Below the pieces are notes generated by a model. The model was not told where the DNA came from. It made no database searches and saw nothing but the letters and a program-made list of their open reading frames with translations. From the NCBI RefSeq assembly GCF_002831585.1, contig NZ_CP025113.1, positions 620,001-684,000 of the forward strand: DNA of 64,000 nucleotides, given 5' to 3'. This document shows, piece by piece, positions 34,541 through 42,278 of the stretch; within the stretch, counting starts at the first letter, position 1; each line of letters begins with the position of its first letter. The translations under genes were made by a program, and so were the position numbers. The DNA is from Bradyrhizobium sp. SK17 (GTDB lineage: Bacteria; Pseudomonadota; Alphaproteobacteria; Rhizobiales; Xanthobacteraceae).

Positions 34541-35304
34541 GCGAGCGAAGCGTCGGATGGCGTCCCGACGGCGTCGAGCTGCCGTCCCTCGTGATCCATA
34601 TGCAGGTAATTCGGATTGAACAGGCCGGCGCGCATCAGCCGGTCGAGATTGGGGACGGCCAGGGTCCTGCCCTTGAGCACGATCAGGCCACCGGCACGCA
34701 ACTCCTGCAAGGTCCGGTTGACGTGGACCTTGGACAGGCCGGTGGCATCGGCGAGATCGCCCTGGGTCAGCGGGAAGTCGCAGCTGTCGCCCTGGGTCAG
34801 GCCGGCGAGGCGAAGTCGAAGCCAGATCTCGCAAAGCAGATGAGCCATCCGCTCAAGCGCGGTGCGCTGGCCGAGGCTCATCGTCCATTCACGCTGAATC
34901 GCTGCATTGACCAGCGTCTCCCACCAGAACGCGGTGACGATCCGGGGATGCCCGGCCGCGACCTTGTCGAAGAACTCGCGCGAGAGGTCGGCGATCGACA
35001 CCGCGGTGAGGGTGCCGATCGAATGATCCATTTCGCGCAGGATGAAGACGTTCACATCGCAGATATCGCCGGGCAGGAAGAACGACACCACCTGACGCCG
35101 GCCGTCCTCGAGCTGCTTGTAGCGATAGGCCCAACCGGACAGGATCAGATGGACGTCCTTGGGCTTCTCACCTTCGCGGACGATATCGACGCGCGGGCCG
35201 AAATGACGGACGCGCTCGGTCGACGCACGGTTGAGAATGGCGTGGTCTGCCGGCGATAGCCGTACGAACTGCTCCAATTTCCGGACTAGCGACGCCAACG
35301 ACAT
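34537..35304 (-). CDS. Crp/Fnr-family transcriptional regulator
   Basis: This 255-residue protein has an N-terminal cNMP-binding-like beta-barrel (HLILSGWAYRYKQLEDGRRQ, FFLPGDICD) and a C-terminal winged helix (LTQGDLADATGLSKVHVNRT as the recognition region). The phosphate-binding cassette lacks the usual GE...R-S residues, and there is no N-terminal Cys cluster, so neither cAMP nor an Fnr-type Fe-S cluster is expected. The effector is unknown. It lies within a run of stress-type genes but has no EcfG-like promoter of its own. Confidence 0.88.
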   Translation of the reverse strand: MSLASLVRKLEQFVRLSPADHAILNRASTERVRHFGPRVDIVREGEKPKDVHLILSGWAYRYKQLEDGRRQVVSFFLPGDICDVNVFILREMDHSIGTLTAVSIADLSREFFDKVAAGHPRIVTAFWWETLVNAAIQREWTMSLGQRTALERMAHLLCEIWLRLRLAGLTQGDSCDFPLTQGDLADATGLSKVHVNRTLQELRAGGLIVLKGRTLAVPNLDRLMRAGLFNPNYLHMDHEGRQLDAVGTPSDASLA

Positions 35305-35492
35305 TGGTCTCCCCGCGTGTTTAATCGGGTAACCGCCGGGGCATTTTCAATAACGTATGTTACATTGCACAGCTATTGCCGTGTGTTCACAAGTGTACAG
35401 ACGCCGGAGGAACGCGACGGTAGCGTCCCCCAAGCGCCGTACGAATGTTGGCCCGAGGTGCCACCGAAACGCGGCACTTCCAGCGCGGCTAC

Positions 35493-35855
35493 TCAAACCA
35501 GCGGCACACCGTAGTAGTCGTTCACCGCGCGGGTGGTGCCGATATCGGCCCAATTCCACTCGCGCTCGCTGCCGTACTTTGGCGCGCCACGCAGCTGGCT
35601 CTCGGTCACGCCGGTGACGTAGCCGCCGAGCCTCGTGTCGTATTTCAGGGATTGCCAAGGCAGCGGATAATGATCGTTACCGAGACCGAGAATGCCGCCG
35701 AAGCCGAGCACGGCATAGGACACCCGCCCGCTCGTCTTGTCGATCATCACGCGTTCGATCGAGCCGATTTTGCGTTCGTCGGATCCGTAGACCGCGGTGC
35801 CCTCGACCTTGTCGCTGCCGATCAGGTTTCCGAGCTCCTTCTCGTCCATCGCCAT
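35493..35855 (-). CDS. Cytoplasmic PRC-barrel domain protein
   Basis: This 120-residue protein has one PRC-barrel domain (LIGSDKVEGTAVYGSDERKI, then IERVMIDKTSGRVSYAVLG, GILGLGNDHYPLPW). It lacks a signal peptide, unlike the copy at 33407. ATG 35855 has GGAG six bases upstream. An EcfG-like promoter with a full consensus match lies 28 bases further up. It is a probable member of the general stress regulon; the molecular role is unknown. Confidence 0.85.
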   Translation of the reverse strand: MAMDEKELGNLIGSDKVEGTAVYGSDERKIGSIERVMIDKTSGRVSYAVLGFGGILGLGNDHYPLPWQSLKYDTRLGGYVTGVTESQLRGAPKYGSEREWNWADIGTTRAVNDYYGVPLV

Positions 35856-35883
35856 ATCGAATCTCCATTGGTGTCCCGTGGCC

Positions 35884-35908
35884 AACGGACGAGCCGGAGC
35901 ATCGTTCC
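35884..35908 (-). promoter_or_regulatory. EcfG-like promoter of cytoplasmic PRC-barrel gene
   Basis: On the minus strand GGAAC (35908-35904) and CGTT (35887-35884) are separated by 16 bases, a full match to GGAAC-N16/17-CGTT, 28 bases before the ATG. Confidence 0.75.
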
Positions 35909-35946
35909 TGCCGCGTTGCCGCAGCTCCTGCGCTGCGAAACACCGT

Positions 35947-36153
35947 TCAACCCGTCGGGGCATCGCCACGATCATCCGCCGTCATGCCCGAGCCCGGCGT
36001 CTTGCTCGCGTCGTTCAATTTCGGATCACGCGTCGCTTCGGGTGTCTTCGAATGGCGCGGATCGGTCTTGTGAGCGGCCTGCGCGCGCTCCTTGTCGGCC
36101 GGCTGCTCCTGACCCTTGTCGTCCTTCACGATGCCCTGGTTGGAATGCGCCAT
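35947..36153 (-). CDS. Small hydrophilic, probably disordered protein
   Basis: This 68-residue protein starts at ATG 36153 with GGGAGAG six bases upstream (MAHSNQGIVKDDKGQEQPAD...). It is rich in charged, small and proline residues with no hydrophobic core, so it is probably disordered. Similar small hydrophilic proteins occur in stress regulons of rhizobia. A weak EcfG-like match (GGAAC-N16-CGTA) lies 130 bases upstream and is not convincing. No function can be given. Confidence 0.55.
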   Translation of the reverse strand: MAHSNQGIVKDDKGQEQPADKERAQAAHKTDPRHSKTPEATRDPKLNDASKTPGSGMTADDRGDAPTG

Positions 36154-36202
36154 TGCTATCTCTCCCTCGCCGGTATCCCGGCCGATTTTCCCGAAAGTCA
36201 TG

Positions 36203-36234
36203 CGGGCCCCGGCGATGAAATTCGCCGAGGCCCG
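36203..36234. other. Strong hairpin in intergenic region
   Basis: A 13-bp stem with one mismatch (CGGGCCcCGGCGA with TCGCCGaGGCCCG, loop TGAAAT) has no T tract. It lies upstream of the 68-residue gene on the minus strand, in a 248-bp spacer otherwise without recognised content. Confidence 0.7.
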
Positions 36235-36401
36235 TCACCGGAGTGGTCCACCGCCTTCGGGGAGCAAGGCTGCGGACGCAGGGTTTTACGCGCGGCGCGG
36301 CAGATCGTTCCTGCGACAATTTCAGATCAACCCGATGTCATGGGTTAACGACGCCCCCCGGCGAGCGTGCCAATGATTGCTGGTTCCAATGCGGAGGCGA
36401 C

Positions 36402-36593
36402 ATGATCAAGAAGAAACGCAACAGGTCGCGGCCTCCCGGATCGTTCGAGGACCGCCTGCAAAAATTCGCCGAGGATGCGCGCATTGCCGCACGCAAGCTG
36501 CCGCCGGGACGGGAACGCGAGACGCTGATGAAGAAGGCCAGACAGACCGAGACGGTGATGGAAGTCAGCGAATGGCTGACGCTCCGCAAATAG
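36402..36593 (+). CDS. Small basic hypothetical protein
   Basis: This 63-residue protein (MIKKKRNRSRPPGSFEDRLQ...) starts at ATG 36402 behind GCGGAGGCGAC. It is strongly basic at the N-terminus and then helical and charged, ending EVSEWLTLRK. It resembles small conserved rhizobial proteins of unknown function. The next small gene starts 24 bases later in the same direction, so they are probably cotranscribed. Confidence 0.65.
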   Translation: MIKKKRNRSRPPGSFEDRLQKFAEDARIAARKLPPGRERETLMKKARQTETVMEVSEWLTLRK

Positions 36594-36617
36594 CCGCGAG
36601 CCACAAGGAGAGCTGCG

Positions 36618-36833
36618 ATGATCGAGGAACGATTTGATTCACGTACGCTCGCCGCGATGAACTTCGCGCTCGATCGCGTTTGTGCCGATGCGCTTCATGG
36701 CGAGGAACATGCGACCCGCAAATACGTTGCCAAATACATCATCAAGTGCGCCAGAAGTGGGCGGACGACGCTGCCGGAACTGACCGAAGCTGGACAGCAG
36801 GCGTTGGCCAAGGTCGTCTCCGCGGCGGGATAA
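36618..36833 (+). CDS. Small hypothetical protein
   Basis: This 71-residue protein (MIEERFDSRTLAAMNFALDR...) starts at ATG 36618 with AAGGAG upstream. It is helical and soluble, with the stretch HATRKYVAKYIIKCARSGRT. Similar short proteins are widespread in Bradyrhizobium and related genera, but the function is unknown. It follows the 63-residue gene closely. Confidence 0.65.
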   Translation: MIEERFDSRTLAAMNFALDRVCADALHGEEHATRKYVAKYIIKCARSGRTTLPELTEAGQQALAKVVSAAG

Positions 36834-36905
36834 CCAGCGCCACCTGCATTGCCGCAATCCGCATCGCTGCCGTTTGCTCTTGGCCTTCAGCGGAGGCAAA
36901 CACGG

Positions 36906-37124
36906 ATGCGTATTGCGATCAGCATCGGCCTGCTGGCCCTCCTGCTTGCCGTCGGGACCTACGCGTATGAGGGACTGACCGTCGACGCGCCGGCACCCAC
37001 TTACGCCGTCATCGTGTTCACGATCGGAGCAGTGCTGCTCGCCGCGGTCGGCGTCGGCCTGATCGGCCTGCTGTTCTATTCCAGCCGCCGCGGCTACGAC
37101 GAGCCGCCGCATATCGAGCGGTAG
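36906..37124 (+). CDS. Small two-helix membrane protein
   Basis: This 72-residue protein starts at ATG 36906 after GCGGAGG. Two hydrophobic segments (ISIGLLALLLAVGTYAYEG and TIGAVLLAAVGVGLIGLLF) are separated by a short loop and followed by a basic tail. It is probably an inner-membrane protein. No family is recognised. Confidence 0.65.
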   Translation: MRIAISIGLLALLLAVGTYAYEGLTVDAPAPTYAVIVFTIGAVLLAAVGVGLIGLLFYSSRRGYDEPPHIER

Positions 37125-37169
37125 CGCAGCAGGGTTTGCTTCTGACCCTTCACCAATCTTGAAATCGCG

Positions 37170-38045
37170 TCATTGCGCGACGGACGCCAGCGCCCGTGCG
37201 CGAATCTCCGCGATCTTGCGCTTCAGCGCGGCCTGTCGCGGATCGGGCATGATGGCGGCGCGGGCCTCCGCAATGGCGCCGGCGAGATCGGAGAGCGCCA
37301 GCGCGCCGTCGAAGGTCGGCTTGGCGAGCCCGTCGATGATCGCATGCCAGTCCGCAAGGCCCTGGCGATAGGGGTCGCCGTAGCCGCGGATCATGGTCGC
37401 GGTCTGCACGATCGCAGCAGTGGCGCCGGGCTGCTTGGTGAGGCTGCGGTCGATCATGTGTAGCCAGCGCTCGACCCAGATGCGCTCCTTGGCATAGCGC
37501 ACCGAGAACAGCCGCCAGCGCTTCAGGCCAGCCTCGATCCTGAGCCGGCGAACGCTGAAGCGGTTGTTGGCGCTGAAGCGGATCGAGACGCGGCGGCGGC
37601 GCCAGCCGAACTGATCGAGCACGCCGAGCACCGGGTCGGCGACCACCGCCGGCAGGGCATCGATCAATTCGTCGAGCCGCAGCTTCTTGACGTCGTCGGC
37701 GGAGCGCGCCGCAAGGCCGCCGGCCGCATTGACCGCGCCGAGCTTGAGCTGCGCGATGCGGATCGCGTCCTCATAGGCCATCCGTTCGGCCATCAGCCGC
37801 GCGATCTCGCCGAGCAGCGCATCGTCGACGCCGCGACGACCGACGAAGCGCTCGAGCCGGTCGATATAAAGCTGGGCGTAGCTCGTGCTCTGATAGGCGA
37901 TCAGGAGATGGATGGCATCGGTGACCGCCGGCCCGAGATGGTCCGGACAGGCCTCGGGCAGCACCGGCGGGCCCTCGTCCTCATCGCCGATGATGTCGGC
38001 AAAGAGGTAGCGGAGCGAAGCCAGCAGGCTGTCGTCGTCCGGCAC
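37170..38045 (-). CDS. Stand-alone domain resembling the C-terminus of indolepyruvate oxidoreductase beta (DUF6537-like)
   Basis: This 291-residue protein has segments like the C-terminal region of long IorB proteins: LLIAYQSTSYAQLYIDRLE, then LMAERMAYEDAIRIAQLK, YAKERIWVERWL and MIRGYGDPYRQGLADWHAI, the last close to the KGYGDTHRRGL block of that family. The N-terminal catalytic 2-oxoacid oxidoreductase domain is absent. GTG 38045 is chosen because GGAGG lies seven bases upstream; the gene follows the Popeye-like gene by 31 bases. No cofactor motif is visible. It may be a scaffold or a reduced remnant that is still translated. Confidence 0.5.
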   Translation of the reverse strand: MPDDDSLLASLRYLFADIIGDEDEGPPVLPEACPDHLGPAVTDAIHLLIAYQSTSYAQLYIDRLERFVGRRGVDDALLGEIARLMAERMAYEDAIRIAQLKLGAVNAAGGLAARSADDVKKLRLDELIDALPAVVADPVLGVLDQFGWRRRRVSIRFSANNRFSVRRLRIEAGLKRWRLFSVRYAKERIWVERWLHMIDRSLTKQPGATAAIVQTATMIRGYGDPYRQGLADWHAIIDGLAKPTFDGALALSDLAGAIAEARAAIMPDPRQAALKRKIAEIRARALASVAQ

Positions 38046-38076
38046 GGCAGCGCCTCCAGGACTCGTCACGGCGGGC

Positions 38077-38745
38077 TCATGCAGGTTTTGGCTCCGCGAC
38101 CTGGGGTGTGGTGTGCTGCGCGAGGCGCTGCTCGAGCGTCGAGATGTTCTGGAACAGGCGCGCGGAGGCCAGCCGCAGGAAGTAGAAGCCGAACGCCGGG
38201 TTCTGGACATAGAGCTGCTCGACCTGATCGTAGGTCACCGACAGCACCATGCCGGCCTCGACGCATTCCAGCGTCTGGGTTCGCGTGTTCGACGGCGACA
38301 GCATGCCGAATTCGCCGACGATGGCGCCGACCGGCAGCTCGATGCCCGACTCGACCAGGCGGAAGCGGCCGCTCGTGATGTAGAACATGCTGTCGGCCTT
38401 CTCGTCCTTGTAGAACAGCACTTCGCCGGCGGCGCATTTGCGCTCGGTCGTGAACGGCCGCAGCCAGTCCATCGACAGGTCGCTGCTGACCGACTTCTTC
38501 ACGTTGCGGACCAGCTGCAACATCTGATGCAGGCGGTAGGTGTTCATCGGCAGCAGCACGGAATGCAGGATCAGCGTCGCGTAATTGTGGGTCGGGATCG
38601 CGGTCGCGATCAGGATGATGTTGGTCAGGATGGCAAAGACGCGCAACGGGATCATGGTCCGCATCGACAGCGTGGCGACCACGAAGATCGATGCGAAGAG
38701 ACTGCCGGCGGCGCCGGCGTGCTGCGCGAGATGTGAGGTATCCAT
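38077..38745 (-). CDS. Popeye-like membrane protein with cyclic-nucleotide-binding domain
   Basis: This 222-residue protein has about three N-terminal membrane segments (AGSLFASIFVVATLSMRTMI, RVFAILTNIILIATAI, YATLILHSVLLPMNTYRL) and then a cNMP-binding domain. The phosphate-cassette region is GEFGMLSPSNTRTQT, with the Arg expected for cyclic nucleotide binding. The order resembles Popeye-domain proteins, known mainly from animals and found in some bacteria. ATG 38745 is preferred over TTG 38766. It lies divergent to a cNMP-gated K+ channel gene, which suggests a shared cAMP-linked role. Confidence 0.7.
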   Translation of the reverse strand: MDTSHLAQHAGAAGSLFASIFVVATLSMRTMIPLRVFAILTNIILIATAIPTHNYATLILHSVLLPMNTYRLHQMLQLVRNVKKSVSSDLSMDWLRPFTTERKCAAGEVLFYKDEKADSMFYITSGRFRLVESGIELPVGAIVGEFGMLSPSNTRTQTLECVEAGMVLSVTYDQVEQLYVQNPAFGFYFLRLASARLFQNISTLEQRLAQHTTPQVAEPKPA

Positions 38746-38772
38746 CGGAAACCAGCCAATGCTCAAGAAGTG

Positions 38773-38789
38773 AATAAGATCGTCTTATT
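38773..38789. promoter_or_regulatory. Palindrome upstream of the Popeye-like gene
   Basis: AATAAGA-TCG-TCTTATT, a perfect 7-bp-arm dyad, lies 27 bases before the Popeye-like start in the 312-bp divergent spacer to the channel gene. It could be an operator. Nothing else clear was seen in this spacer. Confidence 0.4.
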
Positions 38790-39057
38790 AGTCGCTTCAT
38801 TCCGGCCAAGGTCGCATCGGGCGGCCAGCATCCCTGATATACGGGGAAAACGCGACGATTTGTCCGATTTCTCACATCCGCGAAGGCAAAATCGGGGCAG
38901 GATGGCCGCGCCATTCGTCCAATGGACGGGCGGTCCCATCCTGCTGATTCCCCCGCTGCCTGCGCGTTGACGGCCTCATCCGGGACGGGCACGTTGTGGC
39001 ACAGGCTTTGGCAAGGCCTCAACCCTGGCAGTTGATCGACAGGCAAACCTCGTTCCG

Positions 39058-40170
39058 ATGTCCAAGCGGCTCGTCTTCCCGGCTTTGACGCGCTTCGTCT
39101 CCGCCACTGCCGGCCGCAACATGACCACGGCGGCCTATGTCGCGGTCGCGGCCGGCGTCGCCATGATGACGCTGCTGACGGTGGCGCCGGCCTATGACGC
39201 GGCCCCGAACTGGGTCGATGCGCTGCTGTGGGCCTGCCTGGCCTATTTCGTATTCGAATGGCTGGTGCGGCTGCGCCATATGCGCCAGCAGGGCAAACTG
39301 TGGTTCTACCAGCTGTCCAGCGCCGGCGTGGTCGATGCGATCGGTGCGCTGGCGGTGCCGCTGGCGCTGCTCGCCGGCGTCGAGCCGAAAACCGCGTGGC
39401 TGCTCGGCGTGCTCTGGGTGCTCAAGGTGGTGCCGGGCATTCCCGGCCTGCGACAGCTCCGACGCGTGCTGGTGGTGGAGTCCGGGCCGCTGCTCAGCGT
39501 GCTCGTGATCTTCCTGATGGTGGTGTTCCTGGCCTCGGTCGCGGAGTATTTCCTGGAGCGGGACGTGCAGCCGCAAACCTTCGGCAGCGTGCCGGCGGCG
39601 CTGTGGTGGGCGGTGGTGACGCTGACCACGACCGGCTATGGCGACGTGGTGCCGATCACCCCGCTTGGCCGCATCGTCGCCGCCATGGTGATGATCTCCG
39701 GGCTCGGCGTGTTCGGGCTGTGGACCGGTATCCTGGCGACCGGCTTTGCCGCGGAAACCCGCCGCGACAATTTTCTGAAAACCTGGGAGACCGTCAGCAA
39801 GGTGCCATTCTTCGCGCATCTCGGCCCGGCCGCGATCGCCGACGTCACCCAGGTGCTGCGGACCATGGACCTGCCGCCACGCACCATGATCATCCGCAAG
39901 GACACCAATGGCGACTGCATGTATTTCGTCGCCGCCGGCGAGGTCGAGGTCGACCTGCCCGGGCGCAAGGTCAAGCTCGGCGAAGGTGCGTTCTTCGGCG
40001 AGATGGCGCTGCTCGGCAACGCCAAGCGCGGCGCCAGCGTCTCGACCAGCAAGGTGACGCGGCTGTTGGTGCTTGACCTGGTCGATTTCCGCCTGTTGAT
40101 GGCAAGGCACCCCGATCTCGCCGAGACCATCGACGCCGAGGCGAAGCGGCGCGAACGTGAGAATCAATGA
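39058..40170 (+). CDS. Cyclic-nucleotide-gated K+ channel (MloK1-like)
   Basis: This 370-residue inner-membrane channel has six membrane segments, a pore with the selectivity filter TTTGYGD (near residue 198) in WWAVVTLTTTGYGD, and a C-terminal cNMP-binding domain with the phosphate cassette FFGEMALLGNAKRGASV. The stretches YFLERDVQPQTFGSVP and GVFGLWTGILATGF match the Mesorhizobium MloK1 channel closely. There is no long voltage-sensor Arg array, as in MloK1. It probably opens on binding cAMP. Its stop overlaps the next gene by four bases. Confidence 0.92.
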   Translation: MSKRLVFPALTRFVSATAGRNMTTAAYVAVAAGVAMMTLLTVAPAYDAAPNWVDALLWACLAYFVFEWLVRLRHMRQQGKLWFYQLSSAGVVDAIGALAVPLALLAGVEPKTAWLLGVLWVLKVVPGIPGLRQLRRVLVVESGPLLSVLVIFLMVVFLASVAEYFLERDVQPQTFGSVPAALWWAVVTLTTTGYGDVVPITPLGRIVAAMVMISGLGVFGLWTGILATGFAAETRRDNFLKTWETVSKVPFFAHLGPAAIADVTQVLRTMDLPPRTMIIRKDTNGDCMYFVAAGEVEVDLPGRKVKLGEGAFFGEMALLGNAKRGASVSTSKVTRLLVLDLVDFRLLMARHPDLAETIDAEAKRRERENQ

Positions 40171-40967
40171 TGGAGACCAAGATGGCTGACGCGGCCGACA
40201 CCGCCAGCGGACCCGTGCTCGAGATCGCGGGCGCGCGCGCCACGATCCGTCTCAACCGGCCGAAGCACCTCAACCGATTGCAGGCCGAGGATCTCGGCGC
40301 GCTGGTCACGCTGTTCGACCGGATCGAGGCCGATCCCGCGATCCGCGTGCTGGTGCTGACCGGGACCGGCCGCGCCTTCTCGGCGGGCTACGACCTCAAC
40401 TCGGTGGCCGAGCGCGCCGCGAGCGCGAACGAGCAGCAGAGCGCGGGCTCGGCGTTCGAGGTCGTGGTCAACCGTCTCGAGGATTTGAGCGTGCCGACGA
40501 TCTGCCGGCTCAATGGCGGGGTCTATGGCGGCTCCACCGACCTCGCGCTCGCCTGCGACTTCCGCATCGGCGTCGATACCGCTGAAATGTTCATGCCGGC
40601 GGCGCGGCTCGGGCTGCATTACTACACCAGCGGCATCAAGCGCTATGTCACGCGGCTCGGCGTCGACAACGCCAAGATGCTGTTCCTGACCGCGCAGAAG
40701 ATATCGGCGCCGGAAATGCTGCGGATCGGTTACCTCACCGCGATGGTGCCGCTCGATGTGCTCGACGAGGAGGTCGACCGGCTGGCGACGATCCTGGCCG
40801 GCAACGCGCCGAAGGCGATGGCCGGCATGAAACGCGCCGTCAACGAATTCGCCCGCGGCGCGCTCGACGAAGCCGCCGCCGACCAGCGCCACCGCGACAG
40901 CATGCGCGGCGACGAGATCAAGGAAGGCATCAAGGCGTTTGCCGAGAAAAGGGCGCCGAGGTTTTAG
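40167..40967 (+). CDS. Enoyl-CoA hydratase/isomerase-family protein
   Basis: This 266-residue crotonase-fold protein has the oxyanion segments GTGRAFSAGYDLNSV and RLNGGVYGGSTDLALACDF, followed by PAARLGLHYYTSGI. The usual glutamates are replaced in part, so the reaction is uncertain. Its start overlaps the channel gene stop (ATGA), which implies translational coupling to the K+ channel; an in-frame ATG at 40182 is an alternative. The link between a CoA enzyme and the channel is odd and may be only positional. Confidence 0.82.
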   Translation: MMETKMADAADTASGPVLEIAGARATIRLNRPKHLNRLQAEDLGALVTLFDRIEADPAIRVLVLTGTGRAFSAGYDLNSVAERAASANEQQSAGSAFEVVVNRLEDLSVPTICRLNGGVYGGSTDLALACDFRIGVDTAEMFMPAARLGLHYYTSGIKRYVTRLGVDNAKMLFLTAQKISAPEMLRIGYLTAMVPLDVLDEEVDRLATILAGNAPKAMAGMKRAVNEFARGALDEAAADQRHRDSMRGDEIKEGIKAFAEKRAPRF

Positions 40968-40992
40968 TTCGGCCTCCCATACTATCAGCACC

Positions 40993-41090
40993 GTCACCCC
41001 GAGGAGCGCGCTCTTGCGCGGGTCTCGAAGGGTCGATAGCTCGGCTGGTGGCCATGCACCTTTCGAGGCTCGCCCTCCAGCGGAGGATGA
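40993..41090. repeat. Imperfect intergenic repeat (gaggagcgcg...tctcgaa family)
   Basis: Short arms (GAGGAGCGCGC/GCGCGGGTCTCGAAGG and CTTTCGAGGCTCGCCCTCC) form a degenerate REP-like unit of a kind common after Bradyrhizobium genes. It fills the spacer between the crotonase and DUF6157 genes, which face each other. Confidence 0.55.
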
Positions 41091-41100
41091 GAAGAACGCC

Positions 41101-41535
41101 TCAGCCTCGCTTGCTCCGCATCGCGCGTGTCTGCGCGACCTCGGGATCGCCGGCGAGCGCCTGGTAGCGCTTGCTGTCGACGGCGTAGATCGCGATGCGG
41201 CCATCGGCGTCGGCATGCACGCCCCAACCGAAACGCTTGCCGAGCGGCGAGGCGCGCATGCAGGCCTGGCCGCGCGAGAAGAAGGTCTCGCGTGCCGCTT
41301 TGCGTTCCTTCTTCGTGGCCTTTGGATCAAGCGCGCGGCCGGCCGACGACGTCGCGAACACCACGTCGTCGGAGGTGTGTCTATAGGGCGCGCCGGACAG
41401 CATCCGGTATTGCAGCACGGCGACCGTCGGCTGGCCGCCGCGCAGCTGCGGCTCCTCGCCGTGCTGCGCCGGGCAATCCTCCGCGACGCGGATCAGCGTG
41501 TTGAAGCAATTGGTGCTGTGCTGGACTTTCGCCAT
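41101..41535 (-). CDS. DUF6157-family protein
   Basis: This 144-residue protein starts MAKVQHSTNCFNTLIRVAED and matches the DUF6157 family start (H-T-N-YF-N-T-F/L-I-xVAEDCP). Later blocks are PTVAVLQYRMLSGAPYRHT and KRFGWGVHADADGRIAIY. ATG 41535 fits the family. It is a small soluble protein of unknown function and is followed in the opposite direction by the crotonase gene. Confidence 0.82.
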   Translation of the reverse strand: MAKVQHSTNCFNTLIRVAEDCPAQHGEEPQLRGGQPTVAVLQYRMLSGAPYRHTSDDVVFATSSAGRALDPKATKKERKAARETFFSRGQACMRASPLGKRFGWGVHADADGRIAIYAVDSKRYQALAGDPEVAQTRAMRSKRG

Positions 41536-41549
41536 CGCCACGATCCGTA

Positions 41550-42194
41550 TCACATTCCGGCGGCCACAGCATGCTGCGCCGCCATCTCGTCGTCAGCCTT
41601 CGATATCAGCTGGAACGCCGGCCGCGCGGCGATGCGTTCGGCATAGCGGACGAAGACGTCCCGTTTCGGCACGATGCCGAACATCATGGTCCAGTTGAAC
41701 GCCATGCCCCAGAGGATGTCGGCTGCCGTGATCTGTTCGCCGAGCAGGTACGGTCCCTTCGCGAGCTGCGATTCCAACGCACCCAGCATGGTATCGTAAT
41801 CGGCATAGGGCGACTGCGTGGTCGGCGCCGGCGTGCGCTTCATGAAATGGTCGATCACCGCCGGCTCGAACGACGAGCCGTAATAGGCGATCCAGCGCAG
41901 ATAGGGGCCGCGGCGCGGGTCGTGCAGCGCCGGCGTCAGGCCTGCTTGCGGAAACAGATCGGCGAGATAGATGAAGATCGCGACCTGCTCGGTCACCAGC
42001 GCATCGCCATGGCGGATCGCCGGCACCTTGCCCAGCGGATTGACGGCGAGATAGGCGTCGTTGCGCTGCTCGCCCGCCTTCATGTTGAGGACGTGCAGAT
42101 CGTAGGGCGCGCCGAGCTCCTCCAGCAGCACGCGGGCGCCGGTGGCGCGGGTCTGCGGCGAGTAAAACAGCGTGACACCGTCGGTAGTGGTCAT
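41550..42194 (-). CDS. Glutathione S-transferase family protein (second GST/WYL pair)
   Basis: This 214-residue protein has the thioredoxin-like N-terminal domain (VTLFYSPQTRATGARVLLEE, then NPLGKVPAIRHGDALVTEQ) and a helical C-terminal domain. ATG 42194 has AAGGAG eight bases upstream. It is divergent from a WYL regulator across a short spacer with a perfect palindrome, so it is probably repressed or activated by that regulator. The electrophile it acts on is unknown. Confidence 0.87.
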   Translation of the reverse strand: MTTTDGVTLFYSPQTRATGARVLLEELGAPYDLHVLNMKAGEQRNDAYLAVNPLGKVPAIRHGDALVTEQVAIFIYLADLFPQAGLTPALHDPRRGPYLRWIAYYGSSFEPAVIDHFMKRTPAPTTQSPYADYDTMLGALESQLAKGPYLLGEQITAADILWGMAFNWTMMFGIVPKRDVFVRYAERIAARPAFQLISKADDEMAAQHAVAAGM

Positions 42195-42243
42195 GGGCGG
42201 ATCTCCTTGCGCCATCGGGGGCGTGAACTCCTTATGCCCGCCT

Positions 42244-42268
42244 ATACCTGACATCCTGTGTCAGGTAT
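42244..42268. promoter_or_regulatory. Perfect operator-like palindrome between GST and WYL regulator genes
   Basis: ATACCTGACA-TCCTG-TGTCAGGTAT has perfect 10-bp arms. It lies in the 84-bp divergent spacer, only 10 bases from the regulator start. It is a probable binding site for that WYL regulator, controlling both genes. Confidence 0.75.
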
Positions 42269-42278
42269 GATTTTCGCC

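Noticed and set aside
36285..36310. EcfG-like promoter for the 68-residue gene
   Set aside because: The -10 reads CGTA rather than CGTT and the site is about 130 bases from the start codon, unlike the three good sites nearby.
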